A DNA stretch of 43,054 nt, taken from positions 1 through 43,054 of the forward strand of contig DATCSE010000102.1 of NCBI GenBank assembly GCA_036568605.1, in the 5' to 3' direction. This stretch comes from DATCSE01 sp036568605. Its GTDB lineage: Bacteria > Pseudomonadota > Gammaproteobacteria > Burkholderiales > Burkholderiaceae_C. The notes beneath the pieces were generated by a model. The model was given only the letters and a program-made list of their open reading frames with translations. It searched no databases and had not been told where the DNA came from. The position numbers were made by a program, and so were the translations under genes. Shown one piece after another: positions 1 through 11,036 of this stretch (positions are counted from its first letter, which is position 1; each line of letters starts with the position of its first letter).

Positions 1-117
1 GCCTGGGACGATGCGGTGCTGCGCGCGATCGAACGCACCGAGGTGCTGCCGCGCGACGTCGACGGGCGCGTACCGCCGCCGTTCCCGATCGTGTTCAGGT
101 TGCGCGACGCGACTTGA
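1..117 (+). CDS. TonB/TolA-type protein, C-terminal end (partial)
   Basis: The window opens inside a gene whose last 38 codons are read in frame 1 and end at TGA 115-117. The visible peptide starts AWDDAVLRAIERTEVLPRD and ends VFRLRDAT. This matches the end of a TonB/TolA C-terminal domain, the periplasmic part that contacts outer-membrane receptors or the Tol-Pal system. The pattern WDxAVLRAIxRTEVLPRDxDGRVPP is typical of betaproteobacterial TonB-C proteins. The N-terminal membrane anchor and proline-rich spacer lie outside the window, so TonB and TolA cannot be told apart. A hairpin repeat begins 16 bp after the stop. Confidence 0.65.
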   Translation, partial: AWDDAVLRAIERTEVLPRDVDGRVPPPFPIVFRLRDAT

Positions 118-132
118 GTTGCCCGCACCAGG

Positions 133-209
133 GCTTCGACAGGCTCAGCCCGAACGGGTTGGCAAGTGCGAACGACCAGTGGCACCGTTCGCGCTGAGCC
201 TGTCGAAGC
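133..209. repeat. Dispersed palindromic repeat, inverted pair
   Basis: Two 25-bp arms, 133-157 and 185-209, are reverse complements with one mismatch (24 of 25) around a 27-nt loop. The core reads GGCTCAGCCCGAACGG. The element fills the gap between the TonB-type gene and the convergent DUF3047 gene, so it could form a bidirectional terminator-like hairpin. Related copies occur at 20583-20647 and 26376-26541. Confidence 0.85.
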
Positions 210-237
210 GCTGGTGGCACTGCGCCAGTCCTGCTCG

Positions 238-981
238 TCAGGGCTCGATCACCACATCCGCCACATGCGCCAGGCTGTGCGTGCGCGTGTTGTCCGAATC
301 AGCCCCGACCAGCACGCCGATCACCGGCGGCACCTCGCTGCTCTCGTTGCCGAACAGCTCGAGGAAGTCGGCACCGATGTTGCGCCGCTCGCTCGTCCAT
401 TGATGCAGATGCGCCGCCCCGCTCTGCAGCACCTTGTAGCGGATGCGCCGCGTGAACGCGTTGTCGAGGTTGGTGCCCACCGGCAGGTGCGCGTCCCACA
501 CGTAGCAGACCGACGCCGACGGGATAGGCTCGCTGGTCTTGCCGCGTGCGGAACGCAGCAGCTGGCGCTCGATGAACGGCACCTTCTCGATCGGCATGTC
601 GAACGAGACGCAGACCTTGATCGCGTTGTCGTCGGTGCTGCGCTGGCGCAGGTCGTCGGCGTCGATCAGCTCCTCGACGCGCCAGCGCCAGCTCAGCGCC
701 GCCGGCGTCGCCTTCAGCTCCAGCGGATGCACGAGGTTGCCGTACGACGATTCGGCCTCGACCCGCACCGCACGGTACCCATCGAGGTCGACGACCGAGA
801 ACTTGGTGTAGGGCTTGGTCTGGTTCGGCAGGCCGGTGACGTGCCATGGCGCACGCGCCTCGGGCCCGACCGGCCCGAATGACAGCGGCATCGGCCCCTC
901 GGCCCACGCACCGTTGGACAGCGACAGCACGCCCAGACCGAGCGCCACCGTACGCCACGTCATCATGAAAACTGAGCTCAT
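238..981 (-). CDS. DUF3047 family exported protein
   Basis: A 247-residue protein when started at ATG 981; an in-frame ATG pair at 966/963 is an alternative and neither has a clear Shine-Dalgarno. The first residues form a signal peptide (hydrophobic VALGLGVLSLS, cleavage near GAWA-EG). The mature part carries the DUF3047 pattern: FSVVDLDGYRAVRVEAESS, then LSWRWRVEELIDADDLRQ, and near the end the GVLVGADSDNTRTHSLAHV motif. The function of DUF3047 proteins is unknown; predicted location is the periplasm. It lies 78 bp downstream of doxX on the same strand, so it could be the last gene of the bufferin operon, but a small palindrome lies in the gap and co-transcription is not shown. Confidence 0.8.
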   Translation of the reverse strand: MSSVFMMTWRTVALGLGVLSLSNGAWAEGPMPLSFGPVGPEARAPWHVTGLPNQTKPYTKFSVVDLDGYRAVRVEAESSYGNLVHPLELKATPAALSWRWRVEELIDADDLRQRSTDDNAIKVCVSFDMPIEKVPFIERQLLRSARGKTSEPIPSASVCYVWDAHLPVGTNLDNAFTRRIRYKVLQSGAAHLHQWTSERRNIGADFLELFGNESSEVPPVIGVLVGADSDNTRTHSLAHVADVVIEP

Positions 982-1004
982 GGCGGTATCGGAACAGAAT
1001 GCCG

Positions 1005-1020
1005 GGTCACGATTGTGACC
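1005..1020. promoter_or_regulatory. Short perfect palindrome GGTCAC-GATT-GTGACC
   Basis: A 6-bp perfect inverted repeat with a 4-bp spacer lies between doxX and the DUF3047 gene, 24 bp upstream of the DUF3047 start. It could be an operator or a short hairpin. No known regulator is assigned. Confidence 0.3.
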
Positions 1021-1059
1021 GCGCGGCGCATCCGCCACCATCCGCATTCTCCAGAAGCT

Positions 1060-1584
1060 TCAGACCAGCCGGGTCGGAGCACTGCGCGGCAGCACCGGCG
1101 CCGCCGAGCCGAGCACGCGGGCGCGCAGCCGCGGGATCACGAAGCCGTCCAGCGACAGCGGGCCCGGCCCCCACAGCAGGATCGCGAGCAGCAGGCTGCC
1201 CCAGAAGACGTGGCCCATCAGCGCCGCATCGGGCACGTCCATCAGGCTGATCACCGCGACGATGTTCAGGATCGTCAGGCCGGCCGCGGCGAAGCGGCCG
1301 AACAGCCCGAACACGAGCAGCACCGGCAGCATCAGCTCGGCGCCGGTGCCCATGAACGCCGCGACCTTCGCGTTCAGCAGCGGCACGTGGTACTCGTCCA
1401 TGAACAGCGCGAGCGTGCTGTCCCAATCGCGCAGCTTGCTCAGGCCCGAGCGGAAGAACACCGCGGCGACGTACCAGCGTGCCGCGAGCAGCGCGACCGG
1501 TTGCAGCCGGTTCAACGCGCCGATCGCGCGTTCACCCGCCACCCAGAGACGAGCAGCGGCGGTGGAGCGAGTAGCCAGGGTCAT
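1060..1584 (-). CDS. DoxX family membrane protein of the bufferin operon
   Basis: A 174-residue membrane protein of the DoxX family. It has about four hydrophobic helices (LLAARWYVAAVFFRSGLSKL, the AAFMGTGAELMLPVLLVFGLF stretch, AAGLTILNIVAVISLM, and FWGSLLLAILLWGPGPLSLD). The RSGLSKLRDW segment after helix 1 is typical of DoxX. It follows the DUF2063 gene by 39 bp on the same strand. DoxX proteins are recurrent last members of bufferin (BufA-B-C) and Hvf-type operons, where they are thought to be membrane redox or quinone-linked partners. The role here is inferred from that context. Confidence 0.85.
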   Translation of the reverse strand: MTLATRSTAAARLWVAGERAIGALNRLQPVALLAARWYVAAVFFRSGLSKLRDWDSTLALFMDEYHVPLLNAKVAAFMGTGAELMLPVLLVFGLFGRFAAAGLTILNIVAVISLMDVPDAALMGHVFWGSLLLAILLWGPGPLSLDGFVIPRLRARVLGSAAPVLPRSAPTRLV

Positions 1585-1623
1585 CGAACAATCTCCGGAG
1601 GGCGGCAGCGCGGTTCGCTCCCT

Positions 1624-2433
1624 TCAGTCGATGCGACGCACCACACCTTTCAGCCAGCGGCGCTGGATCGCCTGCGCGAGCCACGCGGAGAAATCGAAGC
1701 CGGTCGTCGCGATCGATTCCAATGCCGCCGCGAGGCTGGCGCCGTCGAGCACGCAGCGCATCCAGCGGGCCTGCACCGCATCGAGCTCGACGGCGTCGGC
1801 GCGCCAGCCGTCGCGGCAGACCAGCGCATGCTCGCCGCGCTCGTGCACGATCGCCTCGTGCGCGGCGGCGAAGTCGGCATCGAGCCCGCTGCGGTGCGCG
1901 CGGTGGATCGTCACGATGGGCCAGCGCGAGACCAGCACCGCGGTGCCGGGCATCAGCTCGAGGCGAAGCTCGGCCGGATCGACGCCGGCCAGCAGCGCGA
2001 ACGACGCGGCATCGACCTCGGCATCGGCCGCGCGTTCGCAGCGATGCAGCGCGATGCCGAGCCGCGCGCAGTCGGCGAGGTAAGGCCAGGCGGCCAGCGC
2101 CGGGTGCGCGTCCAGCCAATCGCCGAGCTCGTCGCCCCATTCGCCGACGTCGCCGCGTTGCGGCGGGCGGGCGCGCCAGAACTCGGCCGCGAGGTGCGCG
2201 AAGTCCTCGTCGCCGAGCATCGCGCGCAACTGGCCGCAGGCCGCGTCCAGCGCCCGCTCGGCCAGCGCCTCGGCATTCGCGCGATACGCCGAGAGGCCGC
2301 GCGCGGCACGTTCGCCGCTCTCGCGCAGACCGAGCGCCGCGGCATCGGCACGCGGCGCGAGGATGGCGGCGACCAACGCCCGCTGTCGCGCGGCTTCGGC
2401 CTGCCGCATCTCGCGACCGTTGCTCATCGCCAT
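1624..2433 (-). CDS. bufC: BufC/HvfC-like partner protein (DUF2063, putative DNA-binding domain)
   Basis: A 269-residue protein starting at ATG 2433, or at ATG 2427, where ATGA overlaps the stop of the MNIO gene. The N-terminal half has the DUF2063 pattern: LSAYRANAEALAERALDAAC, then LRAMLGDEDFAHLAAEFW, then GDWLDAHPALAAWPYLADCA. In MNIO-containing RiPP operons this family is an obligate partner of the DUF692 enzyme and helps present the precursor peptide; its original name, putative DNA-binding domain, is misleading. The C-terminal half (about residues 130-269) is less conserved. The stop-start overlap implies translational coupling to the maturase, as expected for subunits of one complex. 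Naming rests on neighbours plus these motifs. Confidence 0.85.
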   Translation of the reverse strand: MAMSNGREMRQAEAARQRALVAAILAPRADAAALGLRESGERAARGLSAYRANAEALAERALDAACGQLRAMLGDEDFAHLAAEFWRARPPQRGDVGEWGDELGDWLDAHPALAAWPYLADCARLGIALHRCERAADAEVDAASFALLAGVDPAELRLELMPGTAVLVSRWPIVTIHRAHRSGLDADFAAAHEAIVHERGEHALVCRDGWRADAVELDAVQARWMRCVLDGASLAAALESIATTGFDFSAWLAQAIQRRWLKGVVRRID

Positions 2434-3326
2434 GCAGCGGGGTCCGCTTCGACCGCACGCTGCAGCACGTCGTCCGCCTGGCGCGCTTCGCCCAGCAGCA
2501 CGTCCAGCGTGGGCAGCGCCGTGTCCCACTCGATCAGCGTCGGTACCGCCGCGCCGACGCGGCGCAGCGCATGTTCGTACAGCGCCCACACGGCAGGCCG
2601 CACGCGGCTGCCGTGATCGTCGATCACGACATCGCCGCTCGCATCGAAGCCGGCCAGGTGGATCTCGCCGACGATGCCGCCTGGCAGCGCGTCGACGAAG
2701 GCTTGGCACGACGCGAGCGGATCGTCCTCCTGCCGGTTCAGCGCATTGACCATCAGGTTGTTCACGTCGAGCAGCAGGCCGCAGCCGCTGCGCCGGCACA
2801 GCTCGGCGAAGAACTGCGGCTCGGCCAGCTCGCCGTCGTACGACACGTACGCCGACAGGTTCTCGACCAGGATGAGCCGGCGCAGCCTCTCCTGCACCTG
2901 CGTGACGTTGTCGACCATGATCGCCAGCGCCGCGTCGGTGAACGCGATCGGCAGCAGGTCGTTCGCATGCACCGGCGCCTGCCCGGCGCCCAGCGGCACC
3001 CGCGCGAAGCACGCGTGATCGGAGATGCGCGCCGGTGCGATGCGCTCGGCCAGCCGCGCGAGGCGCTCCAGGTGCCAGGGGTCCAGCCCGGCCGCCGAGC
3101 CCAGCGCCAGGCCGACGCCGTGCAGGCTCACCGCGTAGTGCTCGCGCGCGCGTTGCAGCACCGCGAGCGCAGCGCCGCCATCGGCGAAGAAGTTCTCGGA
3201 ATGCACTTCGACAAAACCGAGCGCCGGCTTGTCGTTCAGGACCTGCGCATAGTGCGGCTGACGCAGGCCGATGCCGGCACGCGTTCGCGCGCCGGCATCG
3301 TCGGAGGCGATCTCGCGAGCGATCAC
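2424..3326 (-). CDS. bufB: Multinuclear non-heme iron oxidase (MNIO, DUF692), bufferin maturase
   Basis: A 300-residue TIM-barrel-type DUF692 protein, started at GTG 3326. Metal-ligand motifs in order: FVEVHSENFF (E40, H42, E44), VSLHGVGLALGS (H69), RISDHACF (D103, H104), LVENLSAYV (E155), LLDVNNLMVNA (D187, N189), EIHLAGF (H223), DDHGSRV (D237, H238) and TLIEWD (E266). Family members such as MbnB, TglH and BufB use two or three iron atoms to modify cysteines in ribosomally made peptides. The substrate is expected to be the Cys-containing protein encoded 13 bp upstream. No ATG is available at this start, and all catalytic motifs appear intact. Confidence 0.9.
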   Translation of the reverse strand: MIAREIASDDAGARTRAGIGLRQPHYAQVLNDKPALGFVEVHSENFFADGGAALAVLQRAREHYAVSLHGVGLALGSAAGLDPWHLERLARLAERIAPARISDHACFARVPLGAGQAPVHANDLLPIAFTDAALAIMVDNVTQVQERLRRLILVENLSAYVSYDGELAEPQFFAELCRRSGCGLLLDVNNLMVNALNRQEDDPLASCQAFVDALPGGIVGEIHLAGFDASGDVVIDDHGSRVRPAVWALYEHALRRVGAAVPTLIEWDTALPTLDVLLGEARQADDVLQRAVEADPAAWR

Positions 3327-3339
3327 GCCGCGATCGTCA

Positions 3340-3633
3340 TCACGACTGCTTCTTCGCCGCCAGCGCAGCCTTGGCCTCTTCGAGCGACTTGCCGCCCATC
3401 TTCACGCAGGTGCCCTTGGCGACGTAGTTCCACTCGTCGATTGCCATTGCGTTCTTGTTCTGCCCGGCGCACGAGTGCGAGCCCGACAGGTTGGCGCAGT
3501 CGTTCGAGCCGGCCTTCGCGATGCCGTAGCACTTTTCCTTGTCCTTCGGGGCGTCCTGCGCCTGCGCCGTGTCGAGCAGGCCCATCGCCAGCACGGAGGC
3601 AAGCGCGGCGGATGCAACGAGGCTGTGATTCAT
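3340..3633 (-). CDS. bufA: Bufferin-type RiPP precursor (DUF2282, BufA1-like)
   Basis: A 97-residue protein starting at ATG 3633, with AGGAG about 8 nt upstream. Residues 1-25 form a Sec signal peptide (VASAALASVLAMGLL, cleavage near AQAQ). The mature part has exactly four cysteines, C35, C46, C55 and C76, in the DUF2282 arrangement KCYGIAKAGSNDC, SHSCAGQ, and KGTCVKMGG near the end. In bufferins, MNIO enzymes convert core cysteines to thiooxazole-type groups and the product binds copper in the periplasm (from memory of recent work on Caulobacter). The order precursor, MNIO, DUF2063, DoxX is canonical. Modification and copper binding are inferred here, not shown by sequence. Confidence 0.88.
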   Translation of the reverse strand: MNHSLVASAALASVLAMGLLDTAQAQDAPKDKEKCYGIAKAGSNDCANLSGSHSCAGQNKNAMAIDEWNYVAKGTCVKMGGKSLEEAKAALAAKKQS

Positions 3634-3675
3634 CGGAGGTCTCCTGAAAGTCGGTGACTGGGTGGTGCATCTGTC

Positions 3676-3694
3676 CGGCGCGTGGTCCGCGCCG
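3676..3694 (-). terminator. Possible hairpin after the hydantoinase gene
   Basis: A 7-bp GC stem (CGGCGCG / CGCGCCG) with a 5-nt loop lies 34 bp past the hydantoinase stop and upstream of bufA. There is no T-tract on the minus strand, so a Rho-independent terminator is only possible. It may separate the catabolic block from the bufferin operon. Confidence 0.3.
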
Positions 3695-3727
3695 CGACCC
3701 GATTGTGTCGAAGAGCGTAGGCCATCC

Positions 3728-7486
<3,759 letters not shown>

Positions 7487-7494
7487 GCCGGCGC

Positions 7495-7854
7495 TCAGGC
7501 CAAAGCGGCGATCACTTGGATTTCGACCTTGTCGTGCGGCGATGCCAATCGCGCCTGCACGGTCGCGCGCGCCGGGGTCTGGTTGTCGGCGCCGACCCAT
7601 GCGTCCCAGACTTCGTTCATCGCCGCGAAATCGCGGATGTCGGCCAGGTAGATCGTCGCGGTCAGGATGCGCGTCTTGTCGCTGCCGACGCTCGCGAGGA
7701 TCGCGTCGATCTGCGCCAGCACGCTGCGCGTCTGCTCGCCTATGGGCTTGCTCGCGTCTTCGGGCACCTGGCCGGCGAGGTAGGCGACGCCGTTGTGGAC
7801 GGTCGCGTCGGACAGGCGCTTGCCGGGATTGATGCGTTGGATCGGGGTGGTCAT
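7495..7854 (-). CDS. ridA: RidA family enamine/imine deaminase
   Basis: A 119-residue protein beginning at ATG 7854, which overlaps the TGA of the LysR gene (ATGA). It has the RidA/YjgF pattern: INPGKRLSDATVHNGVAYLA, GQVPEDASKPIGEQTRSVL, and TATIYLADIRDFAAMNEVWD, and it ends QARLASPHDKVEIQVIAALA. The conserved Arg of the active site is in the TPARATVQARL segment. RidA proteins hydrolyse reactive enamines and imines released by PLP dehydratases and amino-acid oxidases. Both enzyme types are encoded upstream in this block, so a metabolite-damage role in the same pathway is a natural inference. The deviating C-terminal half suggests a subfamily other than classical RidA. Confidence 0.9.
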   Translation of the reverse strand: MTTPIQRINPGKRLSDATVHNGVAYLAGQVPEDASKPIGEQTRSVLAQIDAILASVGSDKTRILTATIYLADIRDFAAMNEVWDAWVGADNQTPARATVQARLASPHDKVEIQVIAALA

Positions 7855-8759
7855 CGGGACATCTCTGGGCGTGTTGCGTTGGAAGTCGCGTGCTGCTCGA
7901 GCAGCCACTCGCGAAAGCGCGTGACCTTGCTCGAGCGCAGGCTGCGTTCGGGAATCACGAGGTAGTAGTGTTCGCCGGTCGGCATTGTCGCCTTGAACGG
8001 CCGCACCAGCCGGCCGGTGGCCACGTCGTCCGCAGTCAGCAGGCAGTCGGCGATCGCGACGCCATAACCGTGCACCGCCGCGTCGATCGCGAGGTCCATC
8101 GTTTCGAACGTCGGTCCGCGGTCGGCGCGCACCTGAGGCGCGCCGGCGGCGTCGAGCCAGCGCCGCCAGTCCGCGTGGTCGCGCGTCGGATGCAGCAGCG
8201 TCGCCTTGTCGAGGTCGGCCGGCGCGCGCAGCTTCTTCGCGAGCGCCGGCACGCACACCGGCGTCAGCACCTCGGCGAACAGCTCGGCGCGCTGCGCATA
8301 GCCGCGCGCGGCGCGCTCGCCGTAGACCACCGCGGCGTCGAACGGCTCGGAGTCGAAGTCGACGTGGTGCGACAGCGTGGTCGTGAGCTGGATGTCGATG
8401 TCCGACTCGAGCGCGCGAAACCGCATGATCCGCGGCAGCATCCAGTGCATCGCACAGGTCGGGATCTTCAGCGTCAGGCCGGAGGCGCGCCGGGTCAGGC
8501 GCTGCGTCACCTCTTCGAGCGCGCGCAGGCTCTCGCGCACGGTCGGCGCGAGCACCAGCGCCTCTGGCGTGAGCGCGAGCGGCTTGCGCGAATGCCGCAC
8601 GAACAGCGCGAACCCGAAAAACTCCTCCAGCGACTGGATCTGCCGGCTGACCGCGCCCTGCGTCAGGCACAGCTGCTCGGCTGCCTGCGAGAAGCTGCGG
8701 CAGCGCGCGGTCACGTCGAACACGCGCAGCGAGTGCAGCGGCGGCAGGTCGCGGCTCAT
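7851..8759 (-). CDS. LysR-type transcriptional regulator (GcvA-like)
   Basis: A 302-residue LysR protein. The N-terminal winged helix-turn-helix is clear: LPPLHSLRVFDVTARCRSFS, then QAAEQLCLTQGAVSRQIQSL, then EEFFGFALFVRHSRKPLALT. An effector-binding domain follows (about residues 90-295; LKIPTCAMHWMLPRIMRFRA). It overlaps ridA by ATGA, so the regulator is embedded in the catabolic block and likely co-translated with ridA. The ATG at 8759 is two bases from the palindromic element at 8761-9031, and no Shine-Dalgarno is visible because the leader is element sequence. Effector unknown; an amino acid or guanidino compound is likely from context. Confidence 0.9.
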   Translation of the reverse strand: MSRDLPPLHSLRVFDVTARCRSFSQAAEQLCLTQGAVSRQIQSLEEFFGFALFVRHSRKPLALTPEALVLAPTVRESLRALEEVTQRLTRRASGLTLKIPTCAMHWMLPRIMRFRALESDIDIQLTTTLSHHVDFDSEPFDAAVVYGERAARGYAQRAELFAEVLTPVCVPALAKKLRAPADLDKATLLHPTRDHADWRRWLDAAGAPQVRADRGPTFETMDLAIDAAVHGYGVAIADCLLTADDVATGRLVRPFKATMPTGEHYYLVIPERSLRSSKVTRFREWLLEQHATSNATRPEMSR

Positions 8760-8760
8760 C

Positions 8761-9031
8761 TAGGGCCTGTTAACGCTATCGGAGGACTCGCGCCGGTACC
8801 TGGCCGGGGCGCAGGGCAAGGCGCACGCGAGGCCGCGTGCCCGCGGCACGCAACGAGCGTGCAACGCGGCCCTGCGCCCGGCCAGGTACCGGCCCTTCGG
8901 GTGATCTGAGCAAAGCGGCGCCTGCCGCGTTGCAAATGCTCGCCATAGCCGCTGCTATGGCTGCGCTTTGCGCCTTGCAGGCGCCGCTTTGCTGAGTCAC
9001 GCGAGTCCTCCGATAGCGTTAACAGGCCCTA
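8761..9031. mobile_element. 271-bp palindromic MITE-like element
   Basis: The ends are a perfect 32-bp inverted repeat: 8761-8792 (starting TAGGGCCTGTTAACGCTATC) and 9000-9031. Inside are further paired segments: 8792-8817 with 8869-8893 (one-base bulge; contains GGTACCTGGCC), 8911-8925 with 8977-8991 (CAAAGCGGCGCCTGC and its complement), and a small hairpin at 8943-8960 (CCATAGC / GCTATGG). There is no plausible transposase ORF. Both ends have the dinucleotide TA at the junction, as expected for a TA-targeting mobile element, although the TA could also be part of the repeat. It lies exactly between two minus-strand genes. Confidence 0.85.
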
Positions 9032-9991
9032 CTCGTACGCATGCAGGATGGGGGCGATCCGGTTCGAATCGACGTTGCTGCCGGTCACGATGCACAGCAC
9101 CTTCAGCCCGCCGATGTCCGGCAGATGATGCAGCAACGCCGCGATGCCGACCGCAGCCGAGCCTTCGACGATCTGGTGGTGGTACTTGACCATCCAGTGC
9201 ATCGCCTCGGCGACTTCGCTCTCCTTCACGACCAGGAAGTCGTCGACATACCGCAGCACCATGTCCAGGTTCTCGGCGCCGACCTCGCCGAGCAGCCCGT
9301 CGGCCAGCGTCTCGCCGTACTCGACCTCGACGACCTTGCGCGCGCGGAACGAATGCAGCCACGGGTCCGACGCCTCGGTCTGCAGCCCGATCACCTTGAT
9401 GCCGGGGTTCAGCTGCTTGGCGACCATCGCGACGCCCGAGATCAGCCCGCCGCCGCCGGTGGGCACGAGCACGAGATCGAAATGCGGCTCGTCCATGAAC
9501 GACTCGAGCGCGATCGTGCCCTGCCCGGCCACGACCCACGGGTCCTCGTAGCTCGAGACGTAGGTGCGGCCGGTCTTCAGCGCGATCTCCTTCGCATGGC
9601 GGTAGCTCGCGTCGTAGTGCTCGCCTGCCTGCACCAGCTCGGCGCCGGTGCGGCGGATCATCTCCAGCTTGGTCTGCGGCGTCGACAGCGGCACGACGAC
9701 GATCGCGTTGACATGCGCCAGCTTGGCCGCCGTGCCCAGCCCGAGCGCGAAGTTGCCGCTGGACGCGGTGATCACGCCGCGCGCCCGCTCGGCCGGCGTC
9801 AATGCGAGCAGCCGGTTGCTCGCGCCGCGCAGCTTGAACGAGCCGGTGCGCTGCAGCGACTCCATCTTCAGCCACACGTCGGCGCCGCGCAGCTCGCTCA
9901 TCTTGTCGGAGTACACGAGCGGCGTCTGCTGCACGCGGTTGACGATGCGCTTGTGCGCGATGAAGACGTCCTGCAGCGTGACGTTGATCAT
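9029..9991 (-). CDS. PLP-dependent threonine/serine dehydratase-like enzyme (fold type II)
   Basis: A 320-residue fold-type-II PLP enzyme with a strong GGAGGAGGGG stretch before ATG 9991. The Schiff-base lysine is K53 in RTGSFKLRGA. Other family motifs are ASSGNFALGLGTAAKL and the phosphate-binding loop PTGGGGLISGVA. Relatives include biodegradative threonine dehydratase, hydroxyaspartate dehydratase and EutB of ectoine breakdown. They remove water and ammonia from 3-hydroxy or related amino acids to give 2-oxo acids, with an enamine intermediate that RidA can hydrolyse. Within this block it may feed a 2-oxo acid into the decarboxylase step, but the substrate is unknown. The TAG stop (9031-9029) is formed by the edge of the palindromic element, so the original C-terminus may have been altered. 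Confidence 0.82.
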   Translation of the reverse strand: MINVTLQDVFIAHKRIVNRVQQTPLVYSDKMSELRGADVWLKMESLQRTGSFKLRGASNRLLALTPAERARGVITASSGNFALGLGTAAKLAHVNAIVVVPLSTPQTKLEMIRRTGAELVQAGEHYDASYRHAKEIALKTGRTYVSSYEDPWVVAGQGTIALESFMDEPHFDLVLVPTGGGGLISGVAMVAKQLNPGIKVIGLQTEASDPWLHSFRARKVVEVEYGETLADGLLGEVGAENLDMVLRYVDDFLVVKESEVAEAMHWMVKYHHQIVEGSAAVGIAALLHHLPDIGGLKVLCIVTGSNVDSNRIAPILHAYE

Positions 9992-10025
9992 GGCCCCTCC
10001 TCCCCTGTCCTGTCCTATCCTCGCC

Positions 10026-10997
10026 TCATCGGTACTGCACCCCCGGCAGCACGCACAGCATCTCGAACAGCAGATTCGCGGCCAGCAGCGAAGTATTGCC
10101 TGAAGCGTCGTACGGCGGCGCCACCTCGACCAGGTCGGCGCCGATGACGTTCAGCCCGCGGCAGCCGCGGATGATCTCCAGGCCCTGCACCGTCGTCAGC
10201 CCGCCGATCTCGGGCGTGCCGGTGCCCGGCGCGAACGCGGGGTCCAGCCCGTCGATGTCGAACGAGATGTAGACCGGGCCGCCGTCCGCGCCGCCGAACT
10301 GCTCGCGGATCTCGGCCATCAGCGGCGCGAGCGACTTGTACCAGCACTCCTCGACCGGAACGACCCGCGCGCCCTGCGAGCGCGTCCAGTCGAACTCGTC
10401 GGCGACGTAGCCGGTGCCGCGCAGCCCGATCTGCGCCATGCGCTTCGGATTGATCAGCCCTTCCTCGATCGCGCGGCGGAACGGCGTGCCGTGCGCATAG
10501 CGCTCGCCGAACATCGTGTTGTTGATGTCGGCATGCGCGTCCACATGCACCACGCCGATCGGGCCGTGCTTCTTCGCGAGCGCGCGCAGGATGGGCAGCA
10601 CGATCGTGTGGTCGCCGCCCAGCGTCAGCGGCGTGCAGTTCGCGGCCGAGATCGTCGCGTAGCCTTCCTCGATGCGCGCGAGGCTGTCGGCGAGGTTGAA
10701 GGTGTTGATCGCGATGTCGCCGATGTCGGCGACCTGCAGCGAATCGAACGGCGCGGCGCGCGTGGCCATGTTGTAGGGCCGCAGCAGGCTCGATTCGGCG
10801 CGGATCTGGCGCGGGCCGAAGCGCGCGCCGGAGCGGTTCGAGGTGCCGATGTCCAGCGGCACGCCGACGAACGCGGCATCGAGCCCGTCGGCGCTCGCGG
10901 CGGCCGGCAGCCGCATCATCGTCGCGTGGCCGCCGAAGCGCGGCATCACGTTGCCGCCCAGCGGCTGGTTCAGGGTGGGGGTGACATCGTGCGCCAT
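10026..10997 (-). CDS. gbuA: Agmatinase-family ureohydrolase, probable 4-guanidinobutyrase
   Basis: A 323-residue ureohydrolase from ATG 10997, preceded by AAGGAG at 6 nt. A longer start at ATG 11036 directly abuts the dadA stop. The binuclear Mn ligands are present: H130 in LGGDHT, D153/H155/D157 in VVHVDAHADI, and D247/D249 in SFDIDGLDP. The N-terminal segment QPLGGNVMPRFGG is typical of proteobacterial agmatinase, guanidinobutyrase and guanidinopropionase proteins. The enzyme hydrolyses the guanidino group to urea plus an amine. With a ketoarginine decarboxylase-like enzyme and an aldehyde dehydrogenase upstream, 4-guanidinobutyrate is the best substrate guess, giving GABA. Agmatine cannot be excluded from sequence alone. 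Confidence 0.85.
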   Translation of the reverse strand: MAHDVTPTLNQPLGGNVMPRFGGHATMMRLPAAASADGLDAAFVGVPLDIGTSNRSGARFGPRQIRAESSLLRPYNMATRAAPFDSLQVADIGDIAINTFNLADSLARIEEGYATISAANCTPLTLGGDHTIVLPILRALAKKHGPIGVVHVDAHADINNTMFGERYAHGTPFRRAIEEGLINPKRMAQIGLRGTGYVADEFDWTRSQGARVVPVEECWYKSLAPLMAEIREQFGGADGGPVYISFDIDGLDPAFAPGTGTPEIGGLTTVQGLEIIRGCRGLNVIGADLVEVAPPYDASGNTSLLAANLLFEMLCVLPGVQYR

Positions 10998-11036
10998 GCG
11001 CATCTCCTTCATTGCGGGCCCGCCGTTCTCGATCAT

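Noticed and set aside
899..950. Signal-peptide region LSLSNG of the DUF3047 protein as a dispersed-repeat insertion
   Set aside because: The DNA shares only a short CACCGTT-like stretch with the repeat; the rest does not match, so the likeness is chance.
8776..9000. Small ORF inside the palindromic element
   Set aside because: The frame consists of hairpin sequence, is low in complexity, and has no ribosome site or family; it is not a transposase.
8761..9031. tRNA, riboswitch or attenuator in the palindromic element
   Set aside because: No tRNA features such as a T-loop or CCA-adjacent acceptor are present, and perfect inverted ends with flanking TA point to a mobile element; a structured RNA role is not excluded but not supported.
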